Assembly: GCF_000708885.1 (NCBI RefSeq)
Contig: NZ_JEOE01000004.1
Location: forward strand, 120,029 to 184,028
Direction of reading: 5' to 3'
DNA: 64,000 nucleotides
Source of the DNA: Cellulomonas sp. HZM
Lineage (GTDB): Bacteria > Actinomycetota > Actinomycetes > Actinomycetales > Cellulomonadaceae
A model generated the notes under the pieces. The model was not told where the DNA came from. It saw only the letters and a program-made list of their open reading frames with translations, and made no database searches. Of this stretch, positions 30,186-38,208 are shown one piece after another; the first letter of the stretch is position 1, and each line of letters starts with the position of its first letter. Both the position numbers and the translations under genes were made by a program.

Positions 30186-30662
30186 ATGGCCCGCACCATC
30201 GCGACGACCCGCACCGTCGACCTGACCGAGCTCCTCGACTTCGTCCGCCCGCGCCACCGGCTGCTGCTCGCGACGACGCGCCGCGACGGCCGCCCGCAGG
30301 TCTCCCCCGTGAGCGGCGGCGTCGACGACGACGGCCGCATCGTCGTGTCCACGTACCCGGGCCGCGCCAAGACGATCAACGCCGAGCGCGACCCGCGCGT
30401 CTCGGTCGTCGTGCTCTCCGACGAGTGGGACGGCCCGTGGGTGCAGGTGGACGGCGACGCCGAGGTCCTGCACATGCCCGAGGCTGAGGACGCGCTCGTC
30501 GACTACTACCGGTGCATCGCGGGCGAGCACCCTGACTGGGACGAGTACCGCGCGGCGATGCGCGTGCAGGGCAAGTCCCTGATCCGCGTGACGCCGACAC
30601 GCTGGGGTCCGGTCGCGACGGGCGGCTTCCCGGCGGACGTCGCGGCACGCCTGGGCGGCTGA
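30186..30662 (+). CDS. PPOX-class F420-dependent oxidoreductase
   Basis: 158-aa split-barrel flavin/deazaflavin protein of the pyridoxamine-5'-phosphate-oxidase-like class. HRLLLATTRRDGRPQVSPVSGGVDDDGRIVVSTYPGRAKTINAERDPRVSVVVL is the characteristic barrel with the RxKxxNxxRDPRV cofactor-binding stretch. Actinobacterial members usually use F420. Substrate unknown. Start ATG 30186 is only 9 bp from the MutS-like stop, so it may be cotranscribed. It is convergent with an F420:NADP-type reductase. Confidence 0.88.
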   Translation: MARTIATTRTVDLTELLDFVRPRHRLLLATTRRDGRPQVSPVSGGVDDDGRIVVSTYPGRAKTINAERDPRVSVVVLSDEWDGPWVQVDGDAEVLHMPEAEDALVDYYRCIAGEHPDWDEYRAAMRVQGKSLIRVTPTRWGPVATGGFPADVAARLGG

Positions 30663-30703
30663 GCGGGAGGAGCGACGTCGTCGGCCGTCGTCGGCGCCGC
30701 GTC

Positions 30704-30720
30704 CTGACCTCGCAGGTCAG
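30704..30720. terminator. Small hairpin between convergent F420 genes
   Basis: CTGACCT-CGC-AGGTCAG, 7-bp stem, overlapping the stop of the minus-strand gene. A weak bidirectional terminator at most. Confidence 0.35.
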
Positions 30721-31358
30721 ATCGTCCGCGGCGCCTTCGCGAGGTTCTCGACCAGCTCCTCGCGGTTCTGCCGGACCACGTACGCGGGCCGGTCGCGCTC
30801 GACGCGCCACGACTCGCTCAGCGGCGAGACGTCGACGGCGTCGAAGCCCAGCGCGTCGTACAGGCGCGTGACGTGCTCGACCGCCTCCGGGTGGTCGCTC
30901 GACGTCGCGAGCGCTCGCCGGTCCGGCGTGCCCGCGGGCGTGCCGTCCGTGGTGATCTGCGGCGCCGCGATGTGGTTGAACGCCTTGACGACCTTCGACG
31001 TGGGCAGGTGCTCTTGGAGGAGGCCGGACACGGTCGCCTCGCCGCGGTCGAGCCGCTCGTCGTGCCCGTCGCGCTCGAAGTAGTAGTTGTTCGTGTCGAG
31101 GACGATCTTGCCCGCGAGCGGCTCGACGGGGATGTCGCCGATCGCCTTGAACGGGACGGTGACGACGGCGACGTCGGCAGCCTGCGCCGCCTCGTGTGCG
31201 GTGGCGGCCCGGGCGCGGGGGCCGAGCTCCGCGACGAGGTCCGCGAGCGTCTGCGGGTCCCGCGAGTTGGCGATGACGACGTCGTCGCCGAGCGAGATGA
31301 CTGCACGTGCGACCTGGCTGCCGATGTGGCCCGCGCCGATGATTCCGTAGGTGGTCAT
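30717..31358 (-). CDS. NADPH-dependent F420 reductase-like oxidoreductase
   Basis: 213 aa. N-terminal Rossmann motif TYGIIGAGHIGSQVARAV with ANSRDPQTL, where Ser-Arg after the second strand indicates NADP(H). Family blocks VVTVPFKAIGDIPVEPLAGKIVLDTNNYY and KVVKAFNHI are those of F420H2:NADP+ oxidoreductase (Fno) relatives. Many actinobacterial members of this fold act on other substrates. Start ATG 31358 (MTTYGIIG) is preferred over ATG 31373. Near two other deazaflavin-family genes, which favours a true F420 link. Confidence 0.82.
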   Translation of the reverse strand: MTTYGIIGAGHIGSQVARAVISLGDDVVIANSRDPQTLADLVAELGPRARAATAHEAAQAADVAVVTVPFKAIGDIPVEPLAGKIVLDTNNYYFERDGHDERLDRGEATVSGLLQEHLPTSKVVKAFNHIAAPQITTDGTPAGTPDRRALATSSDHPEAVEHVTRLYDALGFDAVDVSPLSESWRVERDRPAYVVRQNREELVENLAKAPRTI

Positions 31359-31409
31359 GCGGTGCTCAATCATCCGGTCCGGCGATCCATTCCGGCCCGC
31401 CCGGGCGTC

Positions 31410-31790
31410 TCACGCGTCGAACGTGACCTCGACGAGCGGGCTGTCCGCGAACCAGTCCTCCGACGTGCGACCGTCGCCGTGCGCCAGCTCGGGGATGCCC
31501 GCGAGGATCCCCGTGAGCACCGCGCGCCGCTCGGCCGGGTCGGTCACCGGGCGCGCGTGCGCTGCGAGGTCCGCGGTCGCGGACTCCTTGAGGTGGAACG
31601 TGAACGCGGGCTCGTCCACGAGGTTGGCGTACCACGCCCGCGGCCGACCCGGCGTGCCGGTGATGTAGAAGCGCCCGTCGACCCGGTGGAACCAGATCTC
31701 GATGCGGCGCGGCTCACCCGAGCGCCTGCCGACCGTCGTGATGTCGATGACCCTGTCGGTGCCAAGAGCCTGCGCTGTGGAGTCGTCCAT
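31410..31790 (-). CDS. Nitroreductase / deazaflavin-dependent (Ddn-like) protein
   Basis: 126 aa of the DUF385/Ddn family: VIDITTVGRRSGEPRRIEIWF followed by GRFYITGTPGRPRAWYANLVDEPAFTFHL. Relatives bind F420 and reduce quinones or nitro compounds, such as the nitroimidazole-activating Ddn of mycobacteria. Start ATG 31790 lacks a clear ribosome binding site; a longer frame upstream runs through the inverted repeat at 31898-31938 and is less likely. Transcribed in the same direction as the Fno-like gene 51 bp downstream. Confidence 0.82.
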   Translation of the reverse strand: MDDSTAQALGTDRVIDITTVGRRSGEPRRIEIWFHRVDGRFYITGTPGRPRAWYANLVDEPAFTFHLKESATADLAAHARPVTDPAERRAVLTGILAGIPELAHGDGRTSEDWFADSPLVEVTFDA

Positions 31791-31897
31791 GGGGGCATGA
31801 TCGCCCCGGCAGCCGCTGGCGGTACCCCGCGCGGGCGATCCTCTCGCATCGCGGACCCCGCGACGGACGGGGCCACGCCTCGACGCGGCGACGGCTG

Positions 31898-31938
31898 CGT
31901 GAAGCGTTACTTCGCTCAGAGCCACGTAACGCTTCACG
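31898..31938. repeat. 13-bp inverted repeat upstream of the Ddn-like gene
   Basis: CGTGAAGCGTTAC (31898-31910) and its perfect complement GTAACGCTTCACG (31926-31938), 15-nt spacer. Centred about 130 bp upstream of the Ddn-like start and just after the end of the 41-aa gene. It may be the terminator of that gene or an operator for a dimer spanning about two helix turns. Confidence 0.75.
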
Positions 31939-31950
31939 TACCGTCGGGCG

Positions 31951-32076
31951 TCACTCCTCGGGGCCTTCGGCAGGGTCCTCGGAGTGCTCGCGCGCGGTCC
32001 GGGTGGCCTCCGGGGTCACCGCTCCCTCGGCGGGCTCGTCGGCGTGCTGGCGGTCGTCCTCGTTCGTCGTCGACAT
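31951..32076 (-). CDS. Small acidic protein, 41 aa
   Basis: Too short for most gene finders: begins MSTTNEDDRQHADEPAEGAV and ends EDPAEGPEE. Very acidic, no hydrophobic segment, likely unstructured. GGAAGGGAGA precedes the ATG with good spacing, and codon use matches neighbours, which is why it is called. Function unknown. It is followed by the 13-bp inverted repeat, a possible terminator. Confidence 0.6.
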   Translation of the reverse strand: MSTTNEDDRQHADEPAEGAVTPEATRTAREHSEDPAEGPEE

Positions 32077-32154
32077 GTCGTCTCCCTTCCACACCCATCG
32101 TCCGTCCGAGGGGCGCGGCCGGCATCCCGACGACGCATCAGCTGCGACGCCGGC

Positions 32155-32415
32155 TCACGCCGAGCGGCGCGACCTCAGCCACCGCCAGAGTGCGGTCACG
32201 ATGATCGCGCCGACGATCGAGCCGATGATCCCGCTGGGGCGGAAGGCGAGGCCGTCGCCCGCGATCAGACTCGCGAGCAGACCGCCGACGAACGAGCCGA
32301 CGAGACCGGCGACGATCGCCATCGTCCAGTCGATCTGCTTGTTCTCGCGGCCGAGCACCAGCTGGGCCGCGGCGCCGACCAGCATGCCGAACAGGATGAG
32401 ACCGATGATGAGCAT
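32155..32415 (-). CDS. GlsB/YeaQ/YmgE family stress-response membrane protein
   Basis: 86-aa membrane protein with three hydrophobic helices (MLIIGLILFGMLVGAAAQLV, WTMAIVAGLVGSFVGGLLASL, GIIGSIVGAIIVTALWRWL) and Gly-rich small-residue faces. The layout matches the transglycosylase-associated GlsB/YeaQ family. These proteins are general-stress genes in many bacteria without a defined activity. Single gene between a small acidic protein and a Rho-N-type protein. Confidence 0.9.
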   Translation of the reverse strand: MLIIGLILFGMLVGAAAQLVLGRENKQIDWTMAIVAGLVGSFVGGLLASLIAGDGLAFRPSGIIGSIVGAIIVTALWRWLRSRRSA

Positions 32416-32530
32416 GGCCAGAGATTAGGGCATCCGAGGCTCGGGCGAGCCCAAGCACGTGTGCAGCGGGTGCGGAGCCGTCGGCCTCCGCGCACGATGG
32501 GCAGGAGACCACCGACGACGGAGGTGTGCG

Positions 32531-32800
32531 ATGCCCGGACGAGACCCCGGCCCCAGCGTCAAGGACAAGAAGCTCTACGAGGACCTGCGCGACGAGGGGA
32601 ACAGCAAGGAGAAGTCGGCGCGCATCGCCAACGCCGCCGCCGCGCGCGGCCGGTCCGCGGTCGGCAAGAAGGGCGGCGAGTCGGGCTCGTACGACGACTG
32701 GTCCGTCGCCGACCTTCGCAAGCGAGCGGCCGAGATCGGCATCGAGGGGCGCTCGTCGATGAAGAAGGCGGAGCTCGTGAAGGCACTGCGCAACCACTGA
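32531..32800 (+). CDS. Rho N-terminal/SAP-like small DNA-binding protein (DUF7218-like)
   Basis: 89 aa. The first half is highly charged (KDKKLYEDLRDEGNSKEKSARIANAAAARG); the second half holds a helix-extended-loop-helix DWSVADLRKRAAEIGIEGRSSMKKAELVKAL, the SAP/Rho-N fold that binds nucleic acid. Small proteins like this are common in actinobacteria and may be nucleoid- or stress-associated. ATG preceded by a GGAGGTGTGCG stretch, a good ribosome binding site. Confidence 0.8.
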   Translation: MPGRDPGPSVKDKKLYEDLRDEGNSKEKSARIANAAAARGRSAVGKKGGESGSYDDWSVADLRKRAAEIGIEGRSSMKKAELVKALRNH

Positions 32801-32816
32801 CGGGCTTACCCGACCG

Positions 32817-33149
32817 TCAGCCTAGGCGCGGCGACCAGCGGCGGTAGCCCTCGACGGTCACCACCGCGGTGTCGTCGGCCGCCGCGACGTCCTGCCACAG
32901 CAGCAGGAACGTGCCGCGGTGCCGCCGGCGCAGCCAGCGGGCCACGAGGGCGGGCGAGCGCTCGTCGTTGCGCTCGTAGCCGAGGAACGACGTCCCTGTG
33001 CGCGGGCTGACCAGAACGCCGTGCAGGCGAGGCCGGGCCAGCGACCCGTCGAGCGGGCCGTCGAGCACCAGCCGCACGTCGACGACGAAGCCGAGCCGGA
33101 CGCCGTCCGCATCGTGCACGGGCACGTCGAGCAGGTCACTCAGGAGCAT
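32817..33149 (-). CDS. PRC-barrel domain protein, distal gene
   Basis: 110 aa: MLLSDLLDVPVHDADGVRLG starts a PRC-barrel, the small beta-barrel first described in photosynthetic reaction centres and common as a protein-interaction module. The second half (FLGYERNDERSPALVARWLRRRHRGTFLLLW) is helical. Overlaps the upstream PRC gene by 14 nt. Last gene of the NRAMP-like operon. Function unknown. Confidence 0.75.
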   Translation of the reverse strand: MLLSDLLDVPVHDADGVRLGFVVDVRLVLDGPLDGSLARPRLHGVLVSPRTGTSFLGYERNDERSPALVARWLRRRHRGTFLLLWQDVAAADDTAVVTVEGYRRWSPRLG

Positions 33150-33555
33150 GACGACCTCCGGGGATCCTGCCGATCACCCGGTCGCGCAACCAGCGCTCGA
33201 CCCACAGCACATCGAGCCCTTCGCCGCGCACCCCGAGCCGGACCGTCGTCCCCACCTCGGCGACGAGCCGCCACGGGGTGCGGTGCAGCCTGCTGCGCGG
33301 CGGGCGGCCACCGAAGATGCGCGTCGCGAGCACCGGTCCGCTCAGCAGGCCCTGGACCGTGACGTCGGTGCCGACGACGGGCTCGGTGAGCTCGAGGTCG
33401 TCGAGGGTCATGACCGGCACGTCGTCGACATCGACCACCTGCCGGTCCAGCAGGTGCAGGCGCGCGTCGAGCACGCGCCCGGCCGGCCGCGGGGGCTCGG
33501 GCAGCTCCTCGTCGGGGTCGAAGGGGCGCTCGTCGCGCCGCACGCGTGGGCTCAT
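33136..33555 (-). CDS. PRC-barrel-like protein encoded with the NRAMP-like transporter
   Basis: 139 aa. An acidic/proline-rich start (RPFDPDEELPEPPRPAGRVL) is followed by a beta-rich domain RLHLLDRQVVDVDDVPVMTLDDLELTE that resembles a PRC-barrel. The C-terminal TTVRLGVRGEGLDVLWVERWLRDRVIGRIPGG repeats the pattern. The ATG overlaps the transporter stop by 4 nt, so it is made together with it. Proteins of this kind next to NRAMP-type transporters may be cytoplasmic regulators of transport; that is inference. Confidence 0.7.
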   Translation of the reverse strand: MSPRVRRDERPFDPDEELPEPPRPAGRVLDARLHLLDRQVVDVDDVPVMTLDDLELTEPVVGTDVTVQGLLSGPVLATRIFGGRPPRSRLHRTPWRLVAEVGTTVRLGVRGEGLDVLWVERWLRDRVIGRIPGGRHAPE

Positions 33556-34781
33556 GCACCCGCTCCCGTCGCGATCATCAGGGGGATCGCCGCGAGCGAC
33601 GCGACGACGATGATGCCGAGGTAGACCAGCCCCACGGCGTTGGTGGCGCGGCCGTTGACGTGCTCGCCCATGTACTCGCGGTCGTTCGCGACGACGAGGA
33701 TCGGCAGGTACGTCAGCGGCAGCGCGACCGCGGAGAACACCACCGAGTACTCGGTGACTGCGATGGGGTCGACCTCGGTCAGCAGCACCAGCGTCCCGAC
33801 GAGCACCGCGACGAGCATCGCGGTGTGGAACCGCGCCGCCTCGGCGGGCCGGTGGTGCTTGCCCCACGACCACCCGAAGAACTGCGCGAGCGTGTACCCG
33901 GTGGACAGCGCGGTCTCGAGGGCCGCTCCGAACGTCGCGGCGACGATGCCGAGGATCACCACCGCGAGCGCGAGCTTGCCGCCGGCCAGCGCGACCGGCA
34001 GCGTGATCTGCGACAAGGACGTCACGTCGACGTGCCGTGGCATCAGCACCACGGCGGCGCACGCGGCGATCGAGATCGACAGCAGCCCGCCGAGCGGGAA
34101 GCCGATGAGCACGTTGGCCCGGGACATGTTCAGGTCCTTGACCGTCCACTTCTCCTCACGCGCGCCGGACGAGAAGAAGAAGACCTCGTACGGCGTCATC
34201 GCGGCTCCGAACAGCGCGACGGCGTAGTACCAGTACGTCGGCGCGGCCTCGGTCTGCGGGATCGTCGGCCGGACCGCCTGGTCGAGCAGCTCGCCCCAGT
34301 CGGGCCCCAGCAGGAACAGCGCGACCGCGAACACGACGAGCGACATGCCGAGCAGGCCGGTGACGTTCTCGAGCACGGAGAACTTGACCCGCCAGAGCAC
34401 GAGCCACACCGCGAGGCCCGCGAACGGGATCCACAGCCGTTCCTCGACGCTGCTCGCCAGCTCGAGCGCGAGCGCGATGCCGCCCACCTCGGCCGTGAGC
34501 GTGAGCATCGTGACGACGAACGACGCGACGAGGTTCATGCCGCCGACGCGCGGGCCGAGGCGCTCGCGGATGATCTCGAAGGTCGCGCGCCCGCTCACGG
34601 CAGCCACCCGGCCCGACATCTGCGCGAACACGCAGATGCCGACGATCCCGACGAGCACCACCCACACGAGCGAGAGCCCGAAGCGTGCCCCGACGACCGC
34701 GTTCGTGACCAGGTCACCGATGTCGACGAAGCCGCCGATCGCGGTGAGGATGCCGAGCGCGACGCCGAGGAGCTTCTTCAC
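33552..34781 (-). CDS. NRAMP-related transporter with non-canonical metal site
   Basis: 409-aa membrane protein of the NRAMP/LeuT fold with about 11 helices. In canonical NRAMPs TM1 carries DPGN and TM6 carries MPH, which bind Mn2+/Fe2+. Here TM1 reads GGFVDIGDLVT (Asp20, Asp23) and TM6 reads GAAMTPYEVFFFSS, so the methionine-histidine pair and the asparagine are missing. Such variants are reported to carry Mg2+ or other substrates. The GTG start overlaps the lipoprotein stop. Compare the canonical MntH at 60700-61935 in this same window. Confidence 0.85.
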   Translation of the reverse strand: MKKLLGVALGILTAIGGFVDIGDLVTNAVVGARFGLSLVWVVLVGIVGICVFAQMSGRVAAVSGRATFEIIRERLGPRVGGMNLVASFVVTMLTLTAEVGGIALALELASSVEERLWIPFAGLAVWLVLWRVKFSVLENVTGLLGMSLVVFAVALFLLGPDWGELLDQAVRPTIPQTEAAPTYWYYAVALFGAAMTPYEVFFFSSGAREEKWTVKDLNMSRANVLIGFPLGGLLSISIAACAAVVLMPRHVDVTSLSQITLPVALAGGKLALAVVILGIVAATFGAALETALSTGYTLAQFFGWSWGKHHRPAEAARFHTAMLVAVLVGTLVLLTEVDPIAVTEYSVVFSAVALPLTYLPILVVANDREYMGEHVNGRATNAVGLVYLGIIVVASLAAIPLMIATGAGA

Positions 34782-35251
34782 GAGCCGCTCCCCGCGGCGG
34801 CATCCACCGCGTCGGACGCGTCATCGACCCGCTGCGTCGCCACCCCCAGCGCCGACCGGACGTCGGCCACGTCGGTGCCGTCGACGCCGTTCACCCACTC
34901 CCGGGCGTCCGCGAGCGCCGTGACGGCCGAGGCCACGGCCTCGACTCCCGCGGCCCGGGCCTTCGACATCTGCGGCGTCGCGGGCTGGTCCCGCGCGAGC
35001 GTGCCCTGCGCGCTGCTCGCGTCCTCGATCGCGTCCTGCAGGGTCGTGTCCGCGACCGTCCGGAACGTGCGTCCGTCCGCCAGGAGGTCGACCGTGAGGG
35101 TCCCGATCGCGAGGGCCGACGCGGCGCCGTCGAGGGCCGTGCCGAGCACCTCGTCGGAGTGCCGGTCCGCGCCGGCCGGGCCGACGCAGCCCGCGCACAG
35201 CGCCACCGCGCACGCTGCCGCGGCGGCTCGGCTCTTCGTCGTCACCGGCAC
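34778..35251 (-). CDS. Putative lipoprotein, first gene of the NRAMP-like operon
   Basis: 157 aa. Basic start, hydrophobic segment AAAAACAVALCAGC, lipobox Cys around residue 22 (ALCAGC). The mature protein is Ala/Asp/Thr-rich and helical (GTLTVDLLADGRTFRTVADT, ALADAREWVNGVDGTDVADV). No known family recognised. GTG 35251 has AGGA about 7 nt upstream, and its stop overlaps the transporter start, so it is probably an exported partner of the transporter. It may help load substrate or act as a cell-wall accessory. Confidence 0.7.
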   Translation of the reverse strand: MPVTTKSRAAAAACAVALCAGCVGPAGADRHSDEVLGTALDGAASALAIGTLTVDLLADGRTFRTVADTTLQDAIEDASSAQGTLARDQPATPQMSKARAAGVEAVASAVTALADAREWVNGVDGTDVADVRSALGVATQRVDDASDAVDAAAGSGS

Positions 35252-35322
35252 GCGAGCATCCTGACGCGTGCCCGCCCGCTGCGCGCGGCGAGCGATGAGC
35301 GGCGAGCGTTGGGCGGTGAGCG

Positions 35323-36465
35323 TCAGCCGTGCGGACGCAGCAGCACCTTGGTCCAGCCGTCCTCCCGTGCGTCGAACCTCGCGTACGCGTCGGGGGCGTC
35401 GTCGAGGCCCAGGTGGTGCGACACGATGAACGACGGCGTCGCGCGGCCCGCGACGATCAGGTCCCGCAGCTGCCGGTTGTAGCGGGCGACGGGCGCCTGG
35501 CCCGTGCCCATGTGCTGGCCCTTGGTGAAGAACGTGCCGTAGTCGAAGCCGACGCGGCCCTCTTTCGCGCCCTCCTCGGCCGCACCCGGGTCCTGCGGCA
35601 CGTACACGCCGACGACGCCGATGCCACCCGTCGCGCGCACCACCTGCACGAGGTTGTCGAGCACCAGCTCGGGGTGCTCGTCGCCCGCGGGGTCGTGCGC
35701 CTGGTAGCCGACCGCCTCGACGCCGCAGTCCGTGCCGCGGCCCTGCGTCGCGTCCATGATCTGCTCGACCGGGTCGCCCGCCGAGAAGTCGACGGCCTGC
35801 GCACCGATCTTGTCGGCGAGCGCGAGCCGGTCGGCCTGCTGGTCGACGACGAAGACGCGCGCCGCCCCCTGGATCAGGGCCGAGTGCGCGGCCATGAGCC
35901 CCACAGGGCCGGCGCCGAACACCGCGACGTCGTCGCCCGGGCTGACGCCCGCGAGCACCGTGCCGTGCCAGCCGGTCGGGAAGATGTCCGACAGCATCGT
36001 GAAGTCGTCCTCGTGCTCGGTGCCCTGCGGCAGCTCGAGCAGGTTGGCGTCGGCGAACGGGACCCGCAGGTACTCGGCCTGGCCTCCGGGGTACGGACCC
36101 ATGTTCGCGTACCCGTAGGCGGCACCCACCATGCCCTCGATCGGGTTGGTGCGCAGGCAGAACGACGTCCAGCCGCTCGTGCAGCTGCGGCACGTCCCGC
36201 ATGCGACGTTGAACGGCACGCTGACTCGGTCGCCGACCTTGATCCGCGTGACACCGGGACCGACGTCCTCGACGACACCCATGTTCTCGTGACCGAGGAC
36301 GGTCCCCTCCTCGACGTCCGTCCTGCCCTCGTACATGTGCAGGTCGGAGCCGCAGATGTTGGTGGTCGTGAGCCGGATGACGGCATCGGTGGGGTGCTCG
36401 ACGCGCGCATCGGGCACGTCCTTGACGACGATCTCGCGGGGGCCTTCGTAGACGACGGCACGCAT
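35323..36465 (-). CDS. Zinc-dependent alcohol dehydrogenase, glutathione-independent formaldehyde-dehydrogenase type
   Basis: 380-aa medium-chain dehydrogenase. Catalytic zinc ligands are in NICGSDLHMYEG (Cys38) and VLGHENMG (His-Glu), with structural zinc Cys in VACGTCRSCTSGWTSFC. The NAD motif is VAVFGAGPVGLMAA. The insertions and C-terminal part (GVYVPQDPGAAEEGAKEGRVGFDYG) are those of the FdhA-type family, which oxidises formaldehyde or other aldehydes without glutathione. ATG 36465 has AAGGAG 6-7 nt upstream. Stands alone on the minus strand, with an SDR 98 bp upstream. Confidence 0.9.
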   Translation of the reverse strand: MRAVVYEGPREIVVKDVPDARVEHPTDAVIRLTTTNICGSDLHMYEGRTDVEEGTVLGHENMGVVEDVGPGVTRIKVGDRVSVPFNVACGTCRSCTSGWTSFCLRTNPIEGMVGAAYGYANMGPYPGGQAEYLRVPFADANLLELPQGTEHEDDFTMLSDIFPTGWHGTVLAGVSPGDDVAVFGAGPVGLMAAHSALIQGAARVFVVDQQADRLALADKIGAQAVDFSAGDPVEQIMDATQGRGTDCGVEAVGYQAHDPAGDEHPELVLDNLVQVVRATGGIGVVGVYVPQDPGAAEEGAKEGRVGFDYGTFFTKGQHMGTGQAPVARYNRQLRDLIVAGRATPSFIVSHHLGLDDAPDAYARFDAREDGWTKVLLRPHG

Positions 36466-36563
36466 GTTCTGCTCCTTGCCCGGGGGACTCGGCGGGGCCC
36501 TCGTGGGGCCCGCGCCCGTCGTCTCACTCTCACCCCGGACGCCGGGATCGGCGACCGCTCGCG

Positions 36564-37442
36564 TCAGAACACCGGCTTGCCCCCGGTGACGCCCAGCACG
36601 GTCGCGGACACGTACGAGCCCGTGACCTGCGACGCGAGGAACACGAACGCGTGCGCGACCTCCGCAGGCTCGCCGGCGCGGCCGAGCGGCGTGTCCTGGC
36701 CGAACGTCTCGAGCTTCTCGGCGGGCTGGGTGGCGGGCTGCAGCGGGGTCCAGATCGGTCCGGGTGCCACCGCGTTGACGCGGATGCCGCGCTCCCCCAG
36801 CTCGGACGCGAGGTTGACGGTGATGTTGTTGATCGCGGCCTTCGTCGACGCGTAGTCGACGAGCGACTCGGACGGCTGGTACGCCTGGATCGACGAGCAG
36901 TTGACGATCGCCGACCCCTCGCCCAGGTGCTCGAGAGCCTCCTGCGTGACCCACACGAGGGCGTACAGGTTGGTCTTCATCACGCGGTCGAGGTCGTCTG
37001 TCGTGACGTCCGCGAACGAGTCCCGGCGAGCCATCTGGAAGCCCGCGTTGTTCACGAGCACGTCCAGGCCCCCGAGCTCGGCGACGGCCGTGCGCACCGA
37101 ACCGCGCGCCTGGTCCTCGTCGCGCAGGTCCGCCGGGACCAGCACGCACGTGCGGCCCGCGGCGCGCACCCAGCGCGCCGTCTCGTCGGCGTCCTCCTGC
37201 TCCTGCTCCAGGTAGCCGATCGCGACGTCGGCCCCCTCCCGCGCGAACGCGATCGCGACCGCGCGGCCGATCCCGGAGTCGCCCCCGGTGATGAACGCCT
37301 TGCGGCCGTCGAGGAGCCCGTGCCCGGCGTAGGACTCCTCGCCGTGGTCGGGCTGCGGCCGCATCGGGGCGGTCAGGCCGGGCGGCTCCTGCTGCTGGGC
37401 GGGGCGGTCGGGTGTGGTCTGGTCGGGCTGCTGGTCGGGCAT
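36564..37442 (-). CDS. SDR oxidoreductase, general-stress YhdF/YghA type
   Basis: 292-aa SDR with an extended Gln/Pro-rich N-terminus (QQPDQTTPDRPAQQQEPPGL). Cofactor motif ITGGDSGIGRAVAIAFAREG, catalytic Ser-Tyr-Lys in NCSSIQAYQPSESLVDYASTK, NNAG motif VNNAGFQ and terminal VTGSYVSATVLGVTGG. The N-terminal extension plus HGEESYAGHGLLDGRKAFITGG is diagnostic of the GSP39/YhdF family, NADP-dependent stress-induced dehydrogenases. Follows the SPFH gene and a palindromic terminator. Confidence 0.88.
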   Translation of the reverse strand: MPDQQPDQTTPDRPAQQQEPPGLTAPMRPQPDHGEESYAGHGLLDGRKAFITGGDSGIGRAVAIAFAREGADVAIGYLEQEQEDADETARWVRAAGRTCVLVPADLRDEDQARGSVRTAVAELGGLDVLVNNAGFQMARRDSFADVTTDDLDRVMKTNLYALVWVTQEALEHLGEGSAIVNCSSIQAYQPSESLVDYASTKAAINNITVNLASELGERGIRVNAVAPGPIWTPLQPATQPAEKLETFGQDTPLGRAGEPAEVAHAFVFLASQVTGSYVSATVLGVTGGKPVF

Positions 37443-37515
37443 CGTCGGCTCCCCTCGGCTCGTGCGACGAGTCCGGCCACGCTAGGCACGCTTCGCCGCA
37501 CCGGCATCTCGGAGC

Positions 37516-37545
37516 CCGGTGGCGACCCCGCGGGGTCGCCACCGG
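37516..37545. terminator. 30-bp perfect palindrome, terminator of the SPFH gene
   Basis: Perfect 30-bp palindrome whose core is GGCGACCCCGCGGGGTCGCC, beginning 6 bp after the SPFH stop on the minus strand. Folding gives a GC-rich stem with a minimal loop. Either strand is possible. Confidence 0.65.
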
Positions 37546-37551
37546 TCCAGG

Positions 37552-38208
37552 TCACGCGCTCGCGACGCCCTGCTTCAGGACGACGGTCGCGCCACCGGCC
37601 TCGACGGCCTGGAGCGTCCGCAGCTCGAGGAGGCCCGGCGTGGTCCCGACGAGCCGCGCCGCGTTGGCCAGCGCACGCGTCGCCGCCACCTCGGTGCGTG
37701 CACGCTCGAGCGCCACGAGACCCTCGAGCCGCGCGGTGGCGGCGTCGGCCGCGGCTCGGCGCAGCTCGGCCGGCACGACGACGTCGCGCACCGCGAGCCG
37801 CTCGAGCACCGCACCCACGCTCGCGACGAACTGCGCCGTCGCTGCGAGCAGCGCGTCGGCCACCTGCACGCGCTGCGCGAGCAGCTCCTCGAGCGTGCGC
37901 GCGGCGACCTCGTCACGCAGCGCGACCTGCAGCTCCGCGTACACGAACGCGTCCGGGGTCTGCACGGCCTCGGTCCACGCCCGCGCGTCCGCGACACGCA
38001 GCACGCCCGTGAGGCTGACCTTGACCGACAGCCCGTCGGCGGTCAGCACCTCCTGCACCGGCACGGTCAGCACGCGCGGCCGGACGACGACGTGCACGAA
38101 CCGACGACGCCGACGCGCCAGCCGGAACCTGCCGGGGGCGAGCTCGACCTCGAACCGGCCGTCCTTGTACACCAGGACCTTCTCCCACTCCTGCACGACG
38201 ATGCGCAT
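37552..38208 (-). CDS. SPFH/slipin-like protein
   Basis: 218 aa of the SPFH (stomatin/prohibitin) superfamily, without the N-terminal membrane anchor that stomatins have. MRIVVQEWEKVLVYKDGRFEVELAPGRFRL is the start of the SPFH barrel, with the family pattern VHVVVRPRVLTVPVQEVLTADGLSVKVSLTGVLRV. A long helical coiled-coil tail (AELRRAAADAATARLEGLVALERARTEVAA) follows. These proteins assemble in rings on membranes; bacterial slipins are linked to membrane domain organisation. ATG 38208, GGAGAG 4 nt upstream. Confidence 0.82.
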   Translation of the reverse strand: MRIVVQEWEKVLVYKDGRFEVELAPGRFRLARRRRRFVHVVVRPRVLTVPVQEVLTADGLSVKVSLTGVLRVADARAWTEAVQTPDAFVYAELQVALRDEVAARTLEELLAQRVQVADALLAATAQFVASVGAVLERLAVRDVVVPAELRRAAADAATARLEGLVALERARTEVAATRALANAARLVGTTPGLLELRTLQAVEAGGATVVLKQGVASA

